Shown: piece after piece, positions 32,898-42,815 of the stretch | Position numbering within the stretch: position 1 is the first letter of the stretch | Layout of the letters: every line of letters begins with the position of its first letter | Assembly: GCA_017551095.1 (NCBI GenBank) | Contig: JAFZMQ010000011.1 | Location: 25,773 to 89,772, forward strand | DNA length: 64,000 nt | From: Clostridia bacterium | Lineage (GTDB): Bacteria; Bacillota; Clostridia; UBA1381 | Direction of reading: 5' to 3' | The notes under the pieces: generated by a model | Told to the model about the DNA's origin: nothing | The model's database searches: none | Seen by the model: the letters and a program-made list of their open reading frames with translations, nothing else | Program-made: the position numbers and the translations under genes

Positions 32898-34766
32898 TCA
32901 CCCTTCTGAATTAAAATGCTCATATACATTTTTTGCCGATAGCCTGTCGATTACCTTTTCAAGTTCAGAAATATCCGCATTTTTTATATTTTGAACACTT
33001 TTAAAATGTGTTAAAAGCTTACTTTTTTTGGCTTTTCCTATCCCTTTTATTTCATCAAGTTCGGAATTTGCAATTCGTTTGCTCCGCTTATTCCGGTGAT
33101 AGCCTATTGCCGTCTTGTGTACCTCTTCCTGCACATTTACGATAAACCGGAAAACGCTGTCTGTCGGTGAGAGCGAAACTTCGCCGTCCTTTGAAATCAG
33201 TCCTCGGGTTTTGTGTTTATTATCCTTTACCATACCGAAAACGGGAACATCAACATCTATACTCTCCATAATTTCCAAAACCGAGGACAGATGCCCTTTT
33301 CCGCCGTCTAACAAAATCAAATCCGGAAGCGGCAGAAATTTTGCCTTAATGCTTTCCATTTCACCTTTATTTATGAGATTCTCTTCCTCTTTTGCGTGGC
33401 GGAAACGCCTATATATAACCTCTTGCATGGCAAGGTAATCGTTTGCTCCGTCGACAGATTTAATGTTAAAGTTTCTGTAATCCTTTTTAGACGGCTTACC
33501 GTTTACAAATACCACCATTGACGCAACATTATCTGCTCCTTGGATATTTGAAATATCATAACTTTCTATCCTTATCGGCAGGTGTTCAAGTTTTAATTTT
33601 TTAGCAATTTCAGCCGTTATTTTGTTCCTGGATTCTGCAAGTTTAAGTCCTGAAATTCTGTAATTTTCAGCAGAAATTTCCGCATTTTTCTTTACCATAT
33701 CCACGAGGCTCTTTTTATAGCCCTTTTGCGGAACGGTAAATGCAACTTTTTTTCCTTTCCGTCCGCCAAGCCACTCGGATATGAGCTTTTCATCCGATAC
33801 TTTTTCCTGCAAAAGAATTTCACTTGGGATATAGTCGCTCTCAGCATAGTACTGCTTTAAAAAATCGGACAAAAATTCCGTCGGTTCAAGATACTTTGCC
33901 GCGTCTATTCTATAACTCTTTCTGCCCGTTATTCTGCCCATTCGCACATAAAAGATTTCCGCAAAAACATTACTTTGATCCATATAAAATGCAATTACAT
34001 CCGTATCGGTCTGTTTATTTGCATTTATCACCTTTTGCTTTTCCTCAAAATTCTTTATGGCGGAAATCTTGTCCCTGAGTGCCGCAGCCTTTTCATACTC
34101 TGTGTTTTTAGATGCAACCGCCATTTTATCGGTCAGGTCGGAAATCAACTTTTCATGATTTCCCTCTAAAAATGAGCATATTTCAAAAAAGATTTTTCGG
34201 TATTCGTCCTTGAAAATTTTGCCAAAAATGCACGGTGCAAAGCATCTATCTATGTGATAGTTAAGGCATGGTCTGCCCTTTCCGATATCATCGGGGAAAC
34301 TTCTTCGGCAAAGCGGGATTTTGAATATTTTTTGCACTATATCAATAGTCCCTTTTACCGTTTGCATACTCGCATACGGTCCGAAATATTTTGCTCCGTC
34401 CTTTTTAAGCGTCCGCGACATAAAAATGCGTGGATACTCCTCATTTATCGTGACCTTTATATACGGATACTGCTTATCGTCCTTTAAAAGTATGTTATAC
34501 TTTGGTCTATGCTTTTTTATGAGATTGCATTCTAAAACCAACGCCTCAATTTCGGTATCGGTTACAATATACTCAAAATAAGCAATATTTGAAACCATTG
34601 CCAAAACTTTGGGCGAATGATTCTTGTTTTTTTGAAAATACTGCCGTACTCTGTTTTTTAGAATTTTTGCCTTCCCGACATAAATTATTTCGCCGTCTTT
34701 ATTATGCATTATATAAACGCCCGGCTGCTCAGGAAGGTTTTTCAGCTCTTCTTCTAAATTAAACAT
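32898..34766 (-). CDS. uvrC: Excinuclease ABC subunit C
   Basis: 622 residues from the ATG at 34766 (GGAG eight bases upstream). The in-frame TTG at 34784 falls in the terminator of the gene before and is rejected. GIY-YIG nuclease (GVYIMHNKDGEIIYVGKAK), UVR motif (ENTEYEKAAALRDKISAIKNFEEKQK with slight variation), the RNase-H-like 5' nuclease (SYDISNIQGADNVASMVVF) and a C-terminal helix-hairpin-helix (IKGIGKAKKSKLLTHF). It makes both incisions in nucleotide excision repair. Confidence 0.96.
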   Translation of the reverse strand: MFNLEEELKNLPEQPGVYIMHNKDGEIIYVGKAKILKNRVRQYFQKNKNHSPKVLAMVSNIAYFEYIVTDTEIEALVLECNLIKKHRPKYNILLKDDKQYPYIKVTINEEYPRIFMSRTLKKDGAKYFGPYASMQTVKGTIDIVQKIFKIPLCRRSFPDDIGKGRPCLNYHIDRCFAPCIFGKIFKDEYRKIFFEICSFLEGNHEKLISDLTDKMAVASKNTEYEKAAALRDKISAIKNFEEKQKVINANKQTDTDVIAFYMDQSNVFAEIFYVRMGRITGRKSYRIDAAKYLEPTEFLSDFLKQYYAESDYIPSEILLQEKVSDEKLISEWLGGRKGKKVAFTVPQKGYKKSLVDMVKKNAEISAENYRISGLKLAESRNKITAEIAKKLKLEHLPIRIESYDISNIQGADNVASMVVFVNGKPSKKDYRNFNIKSVDGANDYLAMQEVIYRRFRHAKEEENLINKGEMESIKAKFLPLPDLILLDGGKGHLSSVLEIMESIDVDVPVFGMVKDNKHKTRGLISKDGEVSLSPTDSVFRFIVNVQEEVHKTAIGYHRNKRSKRIANSELDEIKGIGKAKKSKLLTHFKSVQNIKNADISELEKVIDRLSAKNVYEHFNSEG

Positions 34767-34782
34767 AAGTTTCTCCAAATTC

Positions 34783-34815
34783 AAAAATAACTCTACTTTT
34801 AAAAAAGCAGAGTTA
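34783..34815 (-). terminator. Terminator after the HPr gene
   Basis: Minus strand ATAACTCT...AGAGTTAT arms around a loop of T/A-runs, followed by TTTTT. It lies 18 bases after the HPr stop and insulates uvrC. Confidence 0.8.
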
Positions 34816-34833
34816 TCGGTCTATCGGCAAAAA

Positions 34834-35097
34834 TCATTCTGTAAAATTCGAGGCAATCAAATTAACCAGCGTAACAACTGCTTCCTCTTCATCAACGCCG
34901 TCAGCAATCACGTTTATGGTCGTTCCTTTTGTAATTCCAAGCGAAAGAACTCCTAAAAGGCTTTTTGCATTTACTTTACGCTCGTCCTTTTCAACCCATA
35001 TACTTGATTTAAATTCATTTGCTTTTTGTATAAAGAAGGTTGCAGGGCGTGCGTGCAGTCCTGCCTGATTAAGCACTTCAACTTCCTTTGAAAACAT
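34834..35097 (-). CDS. ptsH: HPr phosphocarrier protein
   Basis: 87 residues. Active-site His15 in GLHARPA and regulatory Ser46 in NAKSLLGVLSL are both present, so it can accept phosphate from enzyme I and from HPr kinase; hence it is HPr and not Crh. No ptsI is adjacent. Own promoter and terminator make it monocistronic. Confidence 0.93.
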   Translation of the reverse strand: MFSKEVEVLNQAGLHARPATFFIQKANEFKSSIWVEKDERKVNAKSLLGVLSLGITKGTTINVIADGVDEEEAVVTLVNLIASNFTE

Positions 35098-35134
35098 TTG
35101 GAACCCTCCTCGAAAACATAAGTCCTTCTAATAC

Positions 35135-35163
35135 AGAATACTAAAAAAATCGCTATAAGTCAA
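35135..35163 (-). promoter_or_regulatory. Sigma-A promoter of the HPr gene
   Basis: Minus strand: TTGACT (35163–35158), 17 bases, TATTCT (35140–35135). Confidence 0.7.
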
Positions 35164-35219
35164 GACTTTGTATTGCAAAAACAGAAATTTTAGTTAAAGA
35201 TACCCTAAACCTTGCTTAA

Positions 35220-36302
35220 TTATTCCTCATTTTTGTTATTTTCGACAACAAAATTTTCGGCATCACCCGATTTTTTAATATTTAACCGCTCTTTTACCTG
35301 TCTTTCTATGTCATCTCTGAACTCAGGATTTTCCGCCATATACTCCTTGATTTTATCTCTGCCCTGACCAAGTCTTTCGCCGTTATATGAAAACCATGCT
35401 CCGCTCTTTTGGATTATATCAAGCTGAGTCGCCATATCTAAAATGTTACCCTCTTTTGAAATGCCTTTTCCATACATTATATCAAATTCTGCCTCTTTAA
35501 AGGGCGGTGCTACTTTATTTTTAACAACCTTAACACGCGTTTTATTACCTATAATCTCAGAGCCGTTCTTAATTGCTTCCTGTCTCCTTACATCAAGACG
35601 CACCGATGCAAAAAACTTTAAAGCTCTTCCGCCCGGCGTTGTTTCGGGATTTCCGTAAACCACGCCAACCTTTTCTCTTAGCTGGTTAATGAAAATTACT
35701 GCTGTACCTGATTTTGAGGTTATGCCTGTTAGTTTTCTCAATGCCTGAGACATAAGTCGTGCTAAAAGTCCTACATGGGAATCGCCCATTTCGCCCTCAA
35801 TTTCGGCTTTTGGAACAAGCGCTGCAACCGAGTCGATTACAACAACATCCAAAGCTCCGCTTCTTACCAACGCTTCTGCTATTTCCAACGCCTGTTCGCC
35901 CGTATCAGGCTGTGCGACTATCAAATTATCTATATCCACGCCAAGATTTTGTGCATACACAGGGTCTAATGCGTGTTCCGCATCAATAAAAGCAGCCTCT
36001 CCGCCCCTCTTTTGTGCTTCTGCTACAACATGAAGCGCTACGGTTGTTTTACCCGACGATTCCGGTCCGTAAATCTCGGTTACACGCCCTTTTGGAATAC
36101 CGCCAATACCGAGTGCAACATCCAGCATTAAAGAGCCTGTCGGAATTGCGTCAACATCTACCTTTGGAGTATCGCCAAGCTTCATAATACTGCCTTTTCC
36201 GTATTGCTTTTCAATAGCTCCGAAAACGGCTGAAAGTGCTTTTTTTCTTTCCTCTGCGTCACCAAGTGCAGTTACGCTGTTTTTCTCTTGTTTCTTATCC
36301 AT
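35220..36302 (-). CDS. recA: Recombinase RecA
   Basis: 360 residues from the ATG at 36302 (GGAGG eight bases upstream). Walker [11 protein letters not shown], the [15 protein letters not shown] segment, Walker [14 protein letters not shown]1/L2 loops ([29 protein letters not shown]...) and [13 protein letters not shown] are all present. It carries out strand exchange and induces LexA cleavage. It has its own promoter. I find no GAAC-N4-GTTC type SOS box near that promoter. Confidence 0.98.
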   Translation of the reverse strand: MDKKQEKNSVTALGDAEERKKALSAVFGAIEKQYGKGSIMKLGDTPKVDVDAIPTGSLMLDVALGIGGIPKGRVTEIYGPESSGKTTVALHVVAEAQKRGGEAAFIDAEHALDPVYAQNLGVDIDNLIVAQPDTGEQALEIAEALVRSGALDVVVIDSVAALVPKAEIEGEMGDSHVGLLARLMSQALRKLTGITSKSGTAVIFINQLREKVGVVYGNPETTPGGRALKFFASVRLDVRRQEAIKNGSEIIGNKTRVKVVKNKVAPPFKEAEFDIMYGKGISKEGNILDMATQLDIIQKSGAWFSYNGERLGQGRDKIKEYMAENPEFRDDIERQVKERLNIKKSGDAENFVVENNKNEE

Positions 36303-36336
36303 TTGACAATCCTCCAAAAATTCAATTTACTAAATT

Positions 36337-36365
36337 ATTATACACAATTTTTACAAAAAATGCAA
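36337..36365 (-). promoter_or_regulatory. Sigma-A promoter of recA
   Basis: Minus strand: TTGCAT (36365–36360), 17 bases, TATAAT (36342–36337), directly after thiI. Confidence 0.7.
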
Positions 36366-36372
36366 TAGTTTA

Positions 36373-37554
36373 TCATTTTTTTGGGTAGATAATAACCGTT
36401 TCCGTTTCATCTACCGCTTTTTTTACCAGCCCGTCAAAATCAAGATGCGATTCGCTCTTTTCTATTTTTGAAAGAGTGGGCTGAGTAGTAGGATTTTTTG
36501 GTGTAAACACCGTACAGCAATCCTCATACGGAAGTATTGAGGTTTCAAAAGTACCTATCTTTTCCGCACGTTCTATTATCTCGGTTTTATCCATACCAAT
36601 GAGCGGTCTTAAAACCGGCATTTTTACGACCGCATTCGTTACATTCAGTGCCGCCAAGGTTTGCGACGCCACCTGTCCCGCACTTTCGCCTGTAATTAAA
36701 GCCTGTGAGCCATTCTTTTCGGCTATTATTTCGGCAATTTTCATCATAAAACGCCTCATCAAAAGCGTCATATGCTGCTCGGGACAGTTATCCCTTATCG
36801 CAAGTTGGATTTCGGTAAAGGGTACTATATGAAGTTTTACAGATGATGTGTACTGTGCAAGAATTGATGCAAGTTCTATAACCTTTTCCTTTGCCCTCTC
36901 ACTCGTATATGGATAGCTGAAAAAATTCACCGCCTCGATTTTTGTGCCCCTTTTTGCCATCATATGTCCGGCAACCGGGCTATCAATTCCGCCGGATAGC
37001 AAAAGCGTTGCCTTTCCGCCTGTTCCCTGCGGCATACCGCCCTGACCTTTTATGCGGTTTTCACGGCAATATACATACGCCGCAGTATCGCGGACTTCAA
37101 CCTTTACTGTAACTTCGGGATTATGCACATCTACTATAAGCCCTTCAAAATTATCGTCTAAGAATCCGCCGACTTCCATAGATATTTCTATCGAATTAAG
37201 CGGAAAAGTCTTATCAGAGCGCTTTGCCTCGACTTTAAAGCGTTTCCCTGAAATCAGGTCGTCCTTTAAGTACGCCTTTGCAGTGTTTTCAATAGACTCA
37301 ATCGTTTTTTCGCACACACTCGCTTTTACAATGCTTACAACGCCGAAAACTTTTGCAAGACGCTCGGTCACCAAATCAATTTTTTCTGCATCTGAAACAT
37401 CTACATATACGGTAGCCTGTGCGACTGTTATTTTTGTTTCTGCCACATTTTTCAAGGCATTTGACATATTCTCTATGAGAGTTTTTTCAAAACGGGAGCG
37501 GTTTCCGCCCTTTAAAATTATTTCCCCGTATTTTACTAAAAGAATTTCTTTCAC
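36373..37554 (-). CDS. thiI: tRNA 4-thiouridine synthase / sulfurtransferase ThiI
   Basis: 393 residues. N-terminal ferredoxin-like and THUMP domains (~60–165) and a PP-loop ATPase domain (LLSGGIDSPVAGHMMAKRG). It is the short form without the C-terminal rhodanese domain of the E. coli protein. The enzyme adenylates U8 of tRNA and inserts sulfur, and can supply sulfur for thiamine synthesis. The cysteine desulfurase gene ends 5 bases upstream and is its obvious sulfur donor; this pairing is well known in Firmicutes. Confidence 0.95.
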   Translation of the reverse strand: MKEILLVKYGEIILKGGNRSRFEKTLIENMSNALKNVAETKITVAQATVYVDVSDAEKIDLVTERLAKVFGVVSIVKASVCEKTIESIENTAKAYLKDDLISGKRFKVEAKRSDKTFPLNSIEISMEVGGFLDDNFEGLIVDVHNPEVTVKVEVRDTAAYVYCRENRIKGQGGMPQGTGGKATLLLSGGIDSPVAGHMMAKRGTKIEAVNFFSYPYTSERAKEKVIELASILAQYTSSVKLHIVPFTEIQLAIRDNCPEQHMTLLMRRFMMKIAEIIAEKNGSQALITGESAGQVASQTLAALNVTNAVVKMPVLRPLIGMDKTEIIERAEKIGTFETSILPYEDCCTVFTPKNPTTQPTLSKIEKSESHLDFDGLVKKAVDETETVIIYPKK

Positions 37555-37559
37555 AAATG

Positions 37560-38675
37560 CTACCTCACATATTTTCTTATTTTCCGGGCTTCTTCTGCTA
37601 AGACTGAAACCACATAATCAGAGTCAAAATCATCATCACAAAAACTGAAACGAATTGCACCTTCAATGTTTTCTCTGCCGACTCCCATAGCCGTTAGCAC
37701 ATGGCTTGGCTGCGGTTTATTAGAAGAACACGCGGAGCCTGTCGAAACATAGATTCCCTTGGCTTCCAAGCTATGCAAAAGAATTTCTGCCTTTATTCCC
37801 AAAAAGGAAACATTTAAAACATATCCGCTGTTTTCGGCTGTACCGTTTACCTTTACATCAGGGATTTTTGCGGTTATTTTGGCTATAAGTTCGCTACGCT
37901 TATCGGTCGAAATCGGCTTTATATCCTTTATGGCGGCGGAAAATGCTGCGATTCCTGCCGTATTTTCCGTGCCTGAGCGTATGCCTTTTTCCTGTCCTCC
38001 GCCAAGGATTATCGGGTCTAAATGGACATTCTCGGCAATATATAATGCTCCTGTGCCTTTTAGTGCATGAATTTTATGTCCGCTTACCGATAGCATATCT
38101 ACACCCCATTTTTTTGGGTGCAGCGGGATTTTACAAAAAGCCTGAACGCAGTCGCTATGAAGTACCGCTTTTGGCGATTTTTTTTGCATTATGGCTTTTA
38201 GTTTATCTATCGGCTGAATCACACCCGTTTCGTTATTAACCGCCATTACACTGACCATAATTGTATCTTCCGTTAAGGCGTTTTCAAATTCATCAAGGGA
38301 TATTACACCGTCTTTTGAAACGCCTAAATATGTCACCGAAAAGCCTTGCTTTTCCAGATATTTAAACGGCTCTAAGACCGACGGATGCTCAATTTTTGTG
38401 GTTACTAAATGTCTGCCATTTTTTTGATTTTTAAGGGCATAGCCTAATATAGCAGTATTATTTGATTCCGTTCCGCCTGATGTAAAAAAAATGTTTTTTT
38501 CATCTACCGACAGCTTTTCCGAAACCGTCAATCTTGCCTCTTTTATTATTTTTTCCGCCACCATTCCCAATCTGTGCAGGCTTGACGGATTTCCAAAATC
38601 AGAAAATGCCGAATTTGCCGCCTCTATTGCCTTTTTTGACGGTTTTGTTGTTGATGCGTTATCAAGATAAATCAT
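37560..38675 (-). CDS. Cysteine desulfurase (NifS/IscS-like)
   Basis: 371 residues from the ATG at 38675; an in-frame ATG at 38687 is also possible. PLP Lys in VSGHKIHALKGTG, persulfide Cys in STGSACSSNK within the longer loop typical of IscS/NifS group I, substrate region DNASTT and SGGTESNN. It frees sulfur from cysteine and, judging by position, passes it to ThiI. Follows rpe by 18 bases or less. Confidence 0.92.
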   Translation of the reverse strand: MIYLDNASTTKPSKKAIEAANSAFSDFGNPSSLHRLGMVAEKIIKEARLTVSEKLSVDEKNIFFTSGGTESNNTAILGYALKNQKNGRHLVTTKIEHPSVLEPFKYLEKQGFSVTYLGVSKDGVISLDEFENALTEDTIMVSVMAVNNETGVIQPIDKLKAIMQKKSPKAVLHSDCVQAFCKIPLHPKKWGVDMLSVSGHKIHALKGTGALYIAENVHLDPIILGGGQEKGIRSGTENTAGIAAFSAAIKDIKPISTDKRSELIAKITAKIPDVKVNGTAENSGYVLNVSFLGIKAEILLHSLEAKGIYVSTGSACSSNKPQPSHVLTAMGVGRENIEGAIRFSFCDDDFDSDYVVSVLAEEARKIRKYVR

Positions 38676-38693
38676 AGCTTTCCCCATAAAATC

Positions 38694-39332
38694 CTATTCT
38701 GCCGATTTTAAAAGTTCGTGTACCGATGCAGTTATATCATCATTAAAAACGGCAGAACCTGCAACTATAACATTAGCACCGCATTCCAAAACGGATTTTA
38801 TATTGTTTGCTTTTATTCCGCCGTCAACTTCTATCAGATAGTCGTCACCGCAGATTTTACGCAAGGCACTGATTTTTTCGTTTACTTCCTCGATATATTT
38901 TTGTCCGCCGTATCCCGGATGAACGCTCATAACCAAAATCATATCAACTTTATCGCGGTAATCCAAAACCTTGTCTATCGGCGTTTCGGGATTTATCGCA
39001 ATACCTGCTTTTTTACCGAAAGAGTGTATTAAATCAATACATTCCTGCGGTTTTTGGGTAGCCTCAATATGAAAGGTGATAAGGTCCGCTCCGCCCTCGG
39101 CAAAGTCCTTAATATACCGCTCCGGCTCGGTTATCATCAGATGCACATCAAAAAACAGGTTTGAGTGGTTTCTTATACATTTATAGACACAAGCACCAAA
39201 GCTCAGGTTTGGTACAAAAATCCCGTCCATAACATCAATATGAAGCCATTTTGCACCTGCGTTCTCTACTTCATTTATTTGTTCTTTTAATACCGCAAAG
39301 TCTGCGGATAGCATTGATGGTGATAAAATCAT
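38694..39332 (-). CDS. rpe: Ribulose-phosphate 3-epimerase
   Basis: 212 residues from the ATG at 39332, which overlaps the rsgA stop (ATGA); the longer frame starts at a TTG and is rejected. TIM barrel with SPSMLSADF, HIDVMDGIFVPN, DVHLMI, VHPGYGGQ and VDGGI, which hold the metal ligands and catalytic Asp pair. It interconverts ribulose-5-P and xylulose-5-P. Its place behind rsgA is conserved in Bacillus. Confidence 0.96.
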   Translation of the reverse strand: MILSPSMLSADFAVLKEQINEVENAGAKWLHIDVMDGIFVPNLSFGACVYKCIRNHSNLFFDVHLMITEPERYIKDFAEGGADLITFHIEATQKPQECIDLIHSFGKKAGIAINPETPIDKVLDYRDKVDMILVMSVHPGYGGQKYIEEVNEKISALRKICGDDYLIEVDGGIKANNIKSVLECGANVIVAGSAVFNDDITASVHELLKSAE

Positions 39333-40195
39333 TTGTTTTCCCAATCCTTTACATTTTTTAATGTTTCGTAAAAATCCAGATAGCTTTCATATCTGCTTTT
39401 TGCAATTTCACCGTTTTTAATAGCTTCCTTTACGGCACAGTCAGGCTCTTTTGTGTGTGAGCAGCCTTTAAAACGGCATTGTCCCGATAAATTTTGCATT
39501 TCAGGAAAATAGTTCTGAATTTCGTCAGCTTTAATTCCGCTGATTTCAAATGAGCTGAACCCCGGTGTATCCAGCACATAACCGCCAAAGGGCAGTTCTA
39601 AAAGTTCAACACACCGCGTTGTATGCCGTCCGCGTTTGATTTTTTGAGAAATTTCGCCCGTTTTCTGATTAGTGCCTGTTAAAATTCCCAAAATTGTGGA
39701 TTTTCCTACGCCTGAAAGCCCTGCAAAAGCAGAGGTTTTGTTTGCTATTAACGGGCATATTCCTTCAATATCTTCCGCATTTTTAGCACTTACCGATATT
39801 GACTTATAACCTGCTTTTTGATATGTCTCCAAAAGCTTGGTATCCGCCTTTAAATCCGATTTATTTATGCAAATAATCGGCTCAATCCCTGCAATTTCCG
39901 CGGTTAAAATGAGCTTGTCCGCAAGAAGCGTATTTGGCTCAGGGTCTTTTGCCGCAATTACTATGACAACCGTATCAATATTTGCAACAGGGGGACGGAT
40001 TAAAAGATTACGCCGCTTTAAAATCTTTTCAATACTTCCGCTTTCGCCGTTTACGGTTATTTCAACATCATCACCTATATACGGCTTTTCCTTTTGGTTT
40101 CGGAAAACACCCCTCGCACGACATTCTATAATGTTTCCATCGGAAGTTTTTACATAGTAAAAACCTCCGATGCCTTTAATTATTTTTCCTATCAT
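39329..40195 (-). CDS. rsgA: Ribosome small-subunit GTPase RsgA
   Basis: 288 residues. An OB-fold leads, then the circularly permuted G domain: G4 NKSDL comes before G1 AGLSGVGKSTI and G3 DTPGFSS. A zinc knuckle follows (CRFKGCSHTKEPDCAVKEA). It checks maturation of the 30S subunit. 5 bases after the prkC stop. Confidence 0.96.
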   Translation of the reverse strand: MIGKIIKGIGGFYYVKTSDGNIIECRARGVFRNQKEKPYIGDDVEITVNGESGSIEKILKRRNLLIRPPVANIDTVVIVIAAKDPEPNTLLADKLILTAEIAGIEPIICINKSDLKADTKLLETYQKAGYKSISVSAKNAEDIEGICPLIANKTSAFAGLSGVGKSTILGILTGTNQKTGEISQKIKRGRHTTRCVELLELPFGGYVLDTPGFSSFEISGIKADEIQNYFPEMQNLSGQCRFKGCSHTKEPDCAVKEAIKNGEIAKSRYESYLDFYETLKNVKDWENK

Positions 40196-40200
40196 ACCGT

Positions 40201-42072
40201 TTAGAATGTGATTATTTTATCAACCACAAGATTTCCGTCAATATACGCCTGGACACTTGCATCTTTGGATGCCTGTACTTCAATATCCACCGTTCCCTCG
40301 GATTTTGCATGGTTTTTATCGTGTATAACCTTTCCGTTGGCAACAACCTTGATATTTACGGTATCGGGCGAACTGTCGGGGATTGTTATTGTAAGGGTTT
40401 TCCGTTTCAACTGCACTTCCTGTCCCTTGCTTATTGTTATATTTACACTGCTACCTTTTATCACGCCAGTCTTAGCCGGTGGATTTTGGGCAATAACTGT
40501 TCCCTGGGCGGCTGAATTTGCCTCCTCCGTTACAGTTCCCAAGCTAAGTCCGCTATCCGAAAGCGTCTGCAACGCCTGTGCCTTAGTGTATCCCGTAAGC
40601 TTTGGAACTATTGCCTGTTCATTTTCCGCTTTTCCGAGAGAAACATAAAGTGCAACGCTGTAACCGTCTGTAACCTTTGTCCCCGATGTCGGTGATTGGC
40701 TTATTACATAGCCCTCCGGAACTAAATCGTCTTCCCTGTCAAGCCTACTTGCTTTCAGATTGTATTTTGCAAGGCGTTCTACCGCATCATCATAAGAAAG
40801 TCCCTCTACAAGCGGAATGGCAATATTGCCCTCTCCAAGTCCCGAGCTTACGGTTATTTTGATTTTTCTGTTCTTTTTTGCATACTGATTTGCCCCGGGT
40901 TTTTGCATTATGATTTTGCCCTCTTCGACTTCCTCCGAGGTTTCAAACTCAATATCTTCATCAAGCATCAGATTAGCTTCCAAAAGTGCCGCTTCCGCCT
41001 CTTCCACAGTCATTCCCGTAAGGTCCGGAATTTGATACTCCTGCCGTCCTCCGCTCATAAATGAGTATGTACCAAAGCCTATTGCAAACACAGCTAAAAA
41101 AGCCAAAAGTACCGCCAATACCCCACTTTTTGCTTTTTTTCTTCTGTTTTTCCGCTCTTTTGGCATATATTTTTCATCCCTTTCAATACGCTTTGTATCA
41201 AATCTGTCCGATTCCTTTTTGACTGAAAACTCATGCCTTGTGAATTTCATTGCATCTTCCAAATCCTTAACCATTTCGGTTGCCGACTGGTATCTTGCGT
41301 GTTGCTCTTTGGAAATGGCTTTCATTGTGATTTTTGCGACATTATCGGGAATTTCCGGATTAACAATTTTGCAGTCAATCGGGTCTTTTTCAAGTTTCAT
41401 AATTGCTATCGACACCGCATTTCCGCCATCAAACGGAAGCGTGCCTGTCAGCATTTCGTATAGCACTACGCCGAGCGAGTATATATCGCTACGCTCATTA
41501 GTAAATCCGCCACGCCCCTGCTCCGGTGAAATATAGTGAACAGAGCCTAAATTTGAGCTTCCTGCAACAAGCGTTTCGCTTGATGTAGCCTGTGCTATAC
41601 CAAAATCTGCAACTTTTAACATTCCGTCTCTCGTTAAAAGAACATTATGCGGTTTAATATCACGGTGTATTATATGATTTTTGTGTGCACACTCTAACGC
41701 ACTTCCGATTTGTATCGCAAAATTACATGCTTCTTCCCATGGGAGTGCTCCTTTTTTTGCAATATAATCCTTTAAGGTTATTCCGTCAACATATTCCATT
41801 ACAATATAATCAAGTCCGCCCTGTTCGCTTACATCATAAACCTGAACAATATTAGGGTGTGAAAGACACGCCGCAGCTCTTGACTCTGCATTAAAGCGTT
41901 TTACTACTTCGCTGTCATATTTTAAAGAGTCCTTTAAAACTTTTATAGCAACAAAGCGGTTTAAAACATGGCATTTAGCCTTATACACCGTTGCCATACC
42001 GCCCGAACCTATCATTTCTAATATTTCATAACGGTTTTCCAAAACCGTACCTACCAAATAATCGGAATTCAT
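40201..42072 (-). CDS. prkC: PASTA-domain Ser/Thr protein kinase
   Basis: 623 residues from the ATG at 42072 (AAAGGAG). Kinase domain ~12–270: GSGGMATVYKAK, AIKVLK, HRDIKPHN, DFGIAQ and SPEQ. A single membrane helix at ~325–345 is preceded by a basic stretch, and three PASTA domains (about 350–415, 420–485 and 490–555) lie outside. A further beta-rich tail of ~65 residues, not PASTA, follows. It senses muropeptides or lipid II and phosphorylates cytosolic targets. Paired with the phosphatase gene upstream. Confidence 0.95.
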   Translation of the reverse strand: MNSDYLVGTVLENRYEILEMIGSGGMATVYKAKCHVLNRFVAIKVLKDSLKYDSEVVKRFNAESRAAACLSHPNIVQVYDVSEQGGLDYIVMEYVDGITLKDYIAKKGALPWEEACNFAIQIGSALECAHKNHIIHRDIKPHNVLLTRDGMLKVADFGIAQATSSETLVAGSSNLGSVHYISPEQGRGGFTNERSDIYSLGVVLYEMLTGTLPFDGGNAVSIAIMKLEKDPIDCKIVNPEIPDNVAKITMKAISKEQHARYQSATEMVKDLEDAMKFTRHEFSVKKESDRFDTKRIERDEKYMPKERKNRRKKAKSGVLAVLLAFLAVFAIGFGTYSFMSGGRQEYQIPDLTGMTVEEAEAALLEANLMLDEDIEFETSEEVEEGKIIMQKPGANQYAKKNRKIKITVSSGLGEGNIAIPLVEGLSYDDAVERLAKYNLKASRLDREDDLVPEGYVISQSPTSGTKVTDGYSVALYVSLGKAENEQAIVPKLTGYTKAQALQTLSDSGLSLGTVTEEANSAAQGTVIAQNPPAKTGVIKGSSVNITISKGQEVQLKRKTLTITIPDSSPDTVNIKVVANGKVIHDKNHAKSEGTVDIEVQASKDASVQAYIDGNLVVDKIITF

Positions 42073-42085
42073 TTTTCTGCTCCTT

Positions 42086-42811
42086 TCACACATCAAATGC
42101 CAGACAGGTTATATTATCGTTTCCGCCTTTTTTGTTAGCAAGTTCGACAAGTTTAACCATTGCCATCTGCAAATCGTCATTTTTGTTTATAACCTCAAAA
42201 ATCTGCTCGTCGCTGACTAAGTTGGAAAGCCCGTCAGAGCATATGAAAACGGTTTCACCGTTATAGTCTCTTACTCCCACATCTACCTTTATGGTAGGTT
42301 CAGTTCCTATTGCACGGGTAATAATATTCTTTTGCGGATGCGTTTTAACATCCTCCTCCGTTATAGTTCCACGCCTTAAAAGCTCCTGAACATATGAGTG
42401 GTCGGTGGTAATCTGTTTGATTTCATCAGGCGTTACCGTATATACACGGCTATCGCCTACATGCACCGTTATGAGCTTCTTTTTATAGATAAAGCCGAGC
42501 GAGGCGGTAGTTCCCATTCCTTCTGCCTCTTTATGATGCTTAGCGTACTCATAAATCTCCTCATTGGCGTCAAGAAATGCCCGTCTTATCATTTCACCGC
42601 AATCTATGTAGTTTAAATCGGGATTGAATTTTTGTATGATTGAATCCTTTACAATCATAGTTGTCATTTTACTTGCCAATTCTCCGGCATTATGACCGCC
42701 CATTCCGTCGGCAACCATACCGCCTACAAGGTTTTCATTAAGGTAGGAAAAGTAGCTGTCCTCATTGGTGTCCCGCATACGACCTATATCGGTACATTCA
42801 CCTATTCTCAT
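42086..42811 (-). CDS. prpC: PP2C-type Ser/Thr phosphatase
   Basis: 241 residues from the ATG at 42811 with GGGGTG upstream. PP2C motifs: TDIGRMRDTNED, ADGMGGHNAGE, GDSRVY, CSDGLSN and DNITCL, holding the metal-binding aspartates. It reverses PrkC phosphorylation; the genes are 13 bases apart. Confidence 0.95.
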   Translation of the reverse strand: MRIGECTDIGRMRDTNEDSYFSYLNENLVGGMVADGMGGHNAGELASKMTTMIVKDSIIQKFNPDLNYIDCGEMIRRAFLDANEEIYEYAKHHKEAEGMGTTASLGFIYKKKLITVHVGDSRVYTVTPDEIKQITTDHSYVQELLRRGTITEEDVKTHPQKNIITRAIGTEPTIKVDVGVRDYNGETVFICSDGLSNLVSDEQIFEVINKNDDLQMAMVKLVELANKKGGNDNITCLAFDV

Positions 42812-42815
42812 ATTA

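Noticed and set aside
34766..34784. Upstream TTG start of uvrC
   Set aside because: It lies within the terminator region of the HPr gene; the ATG at 34766 has a proper ribosome binding site.
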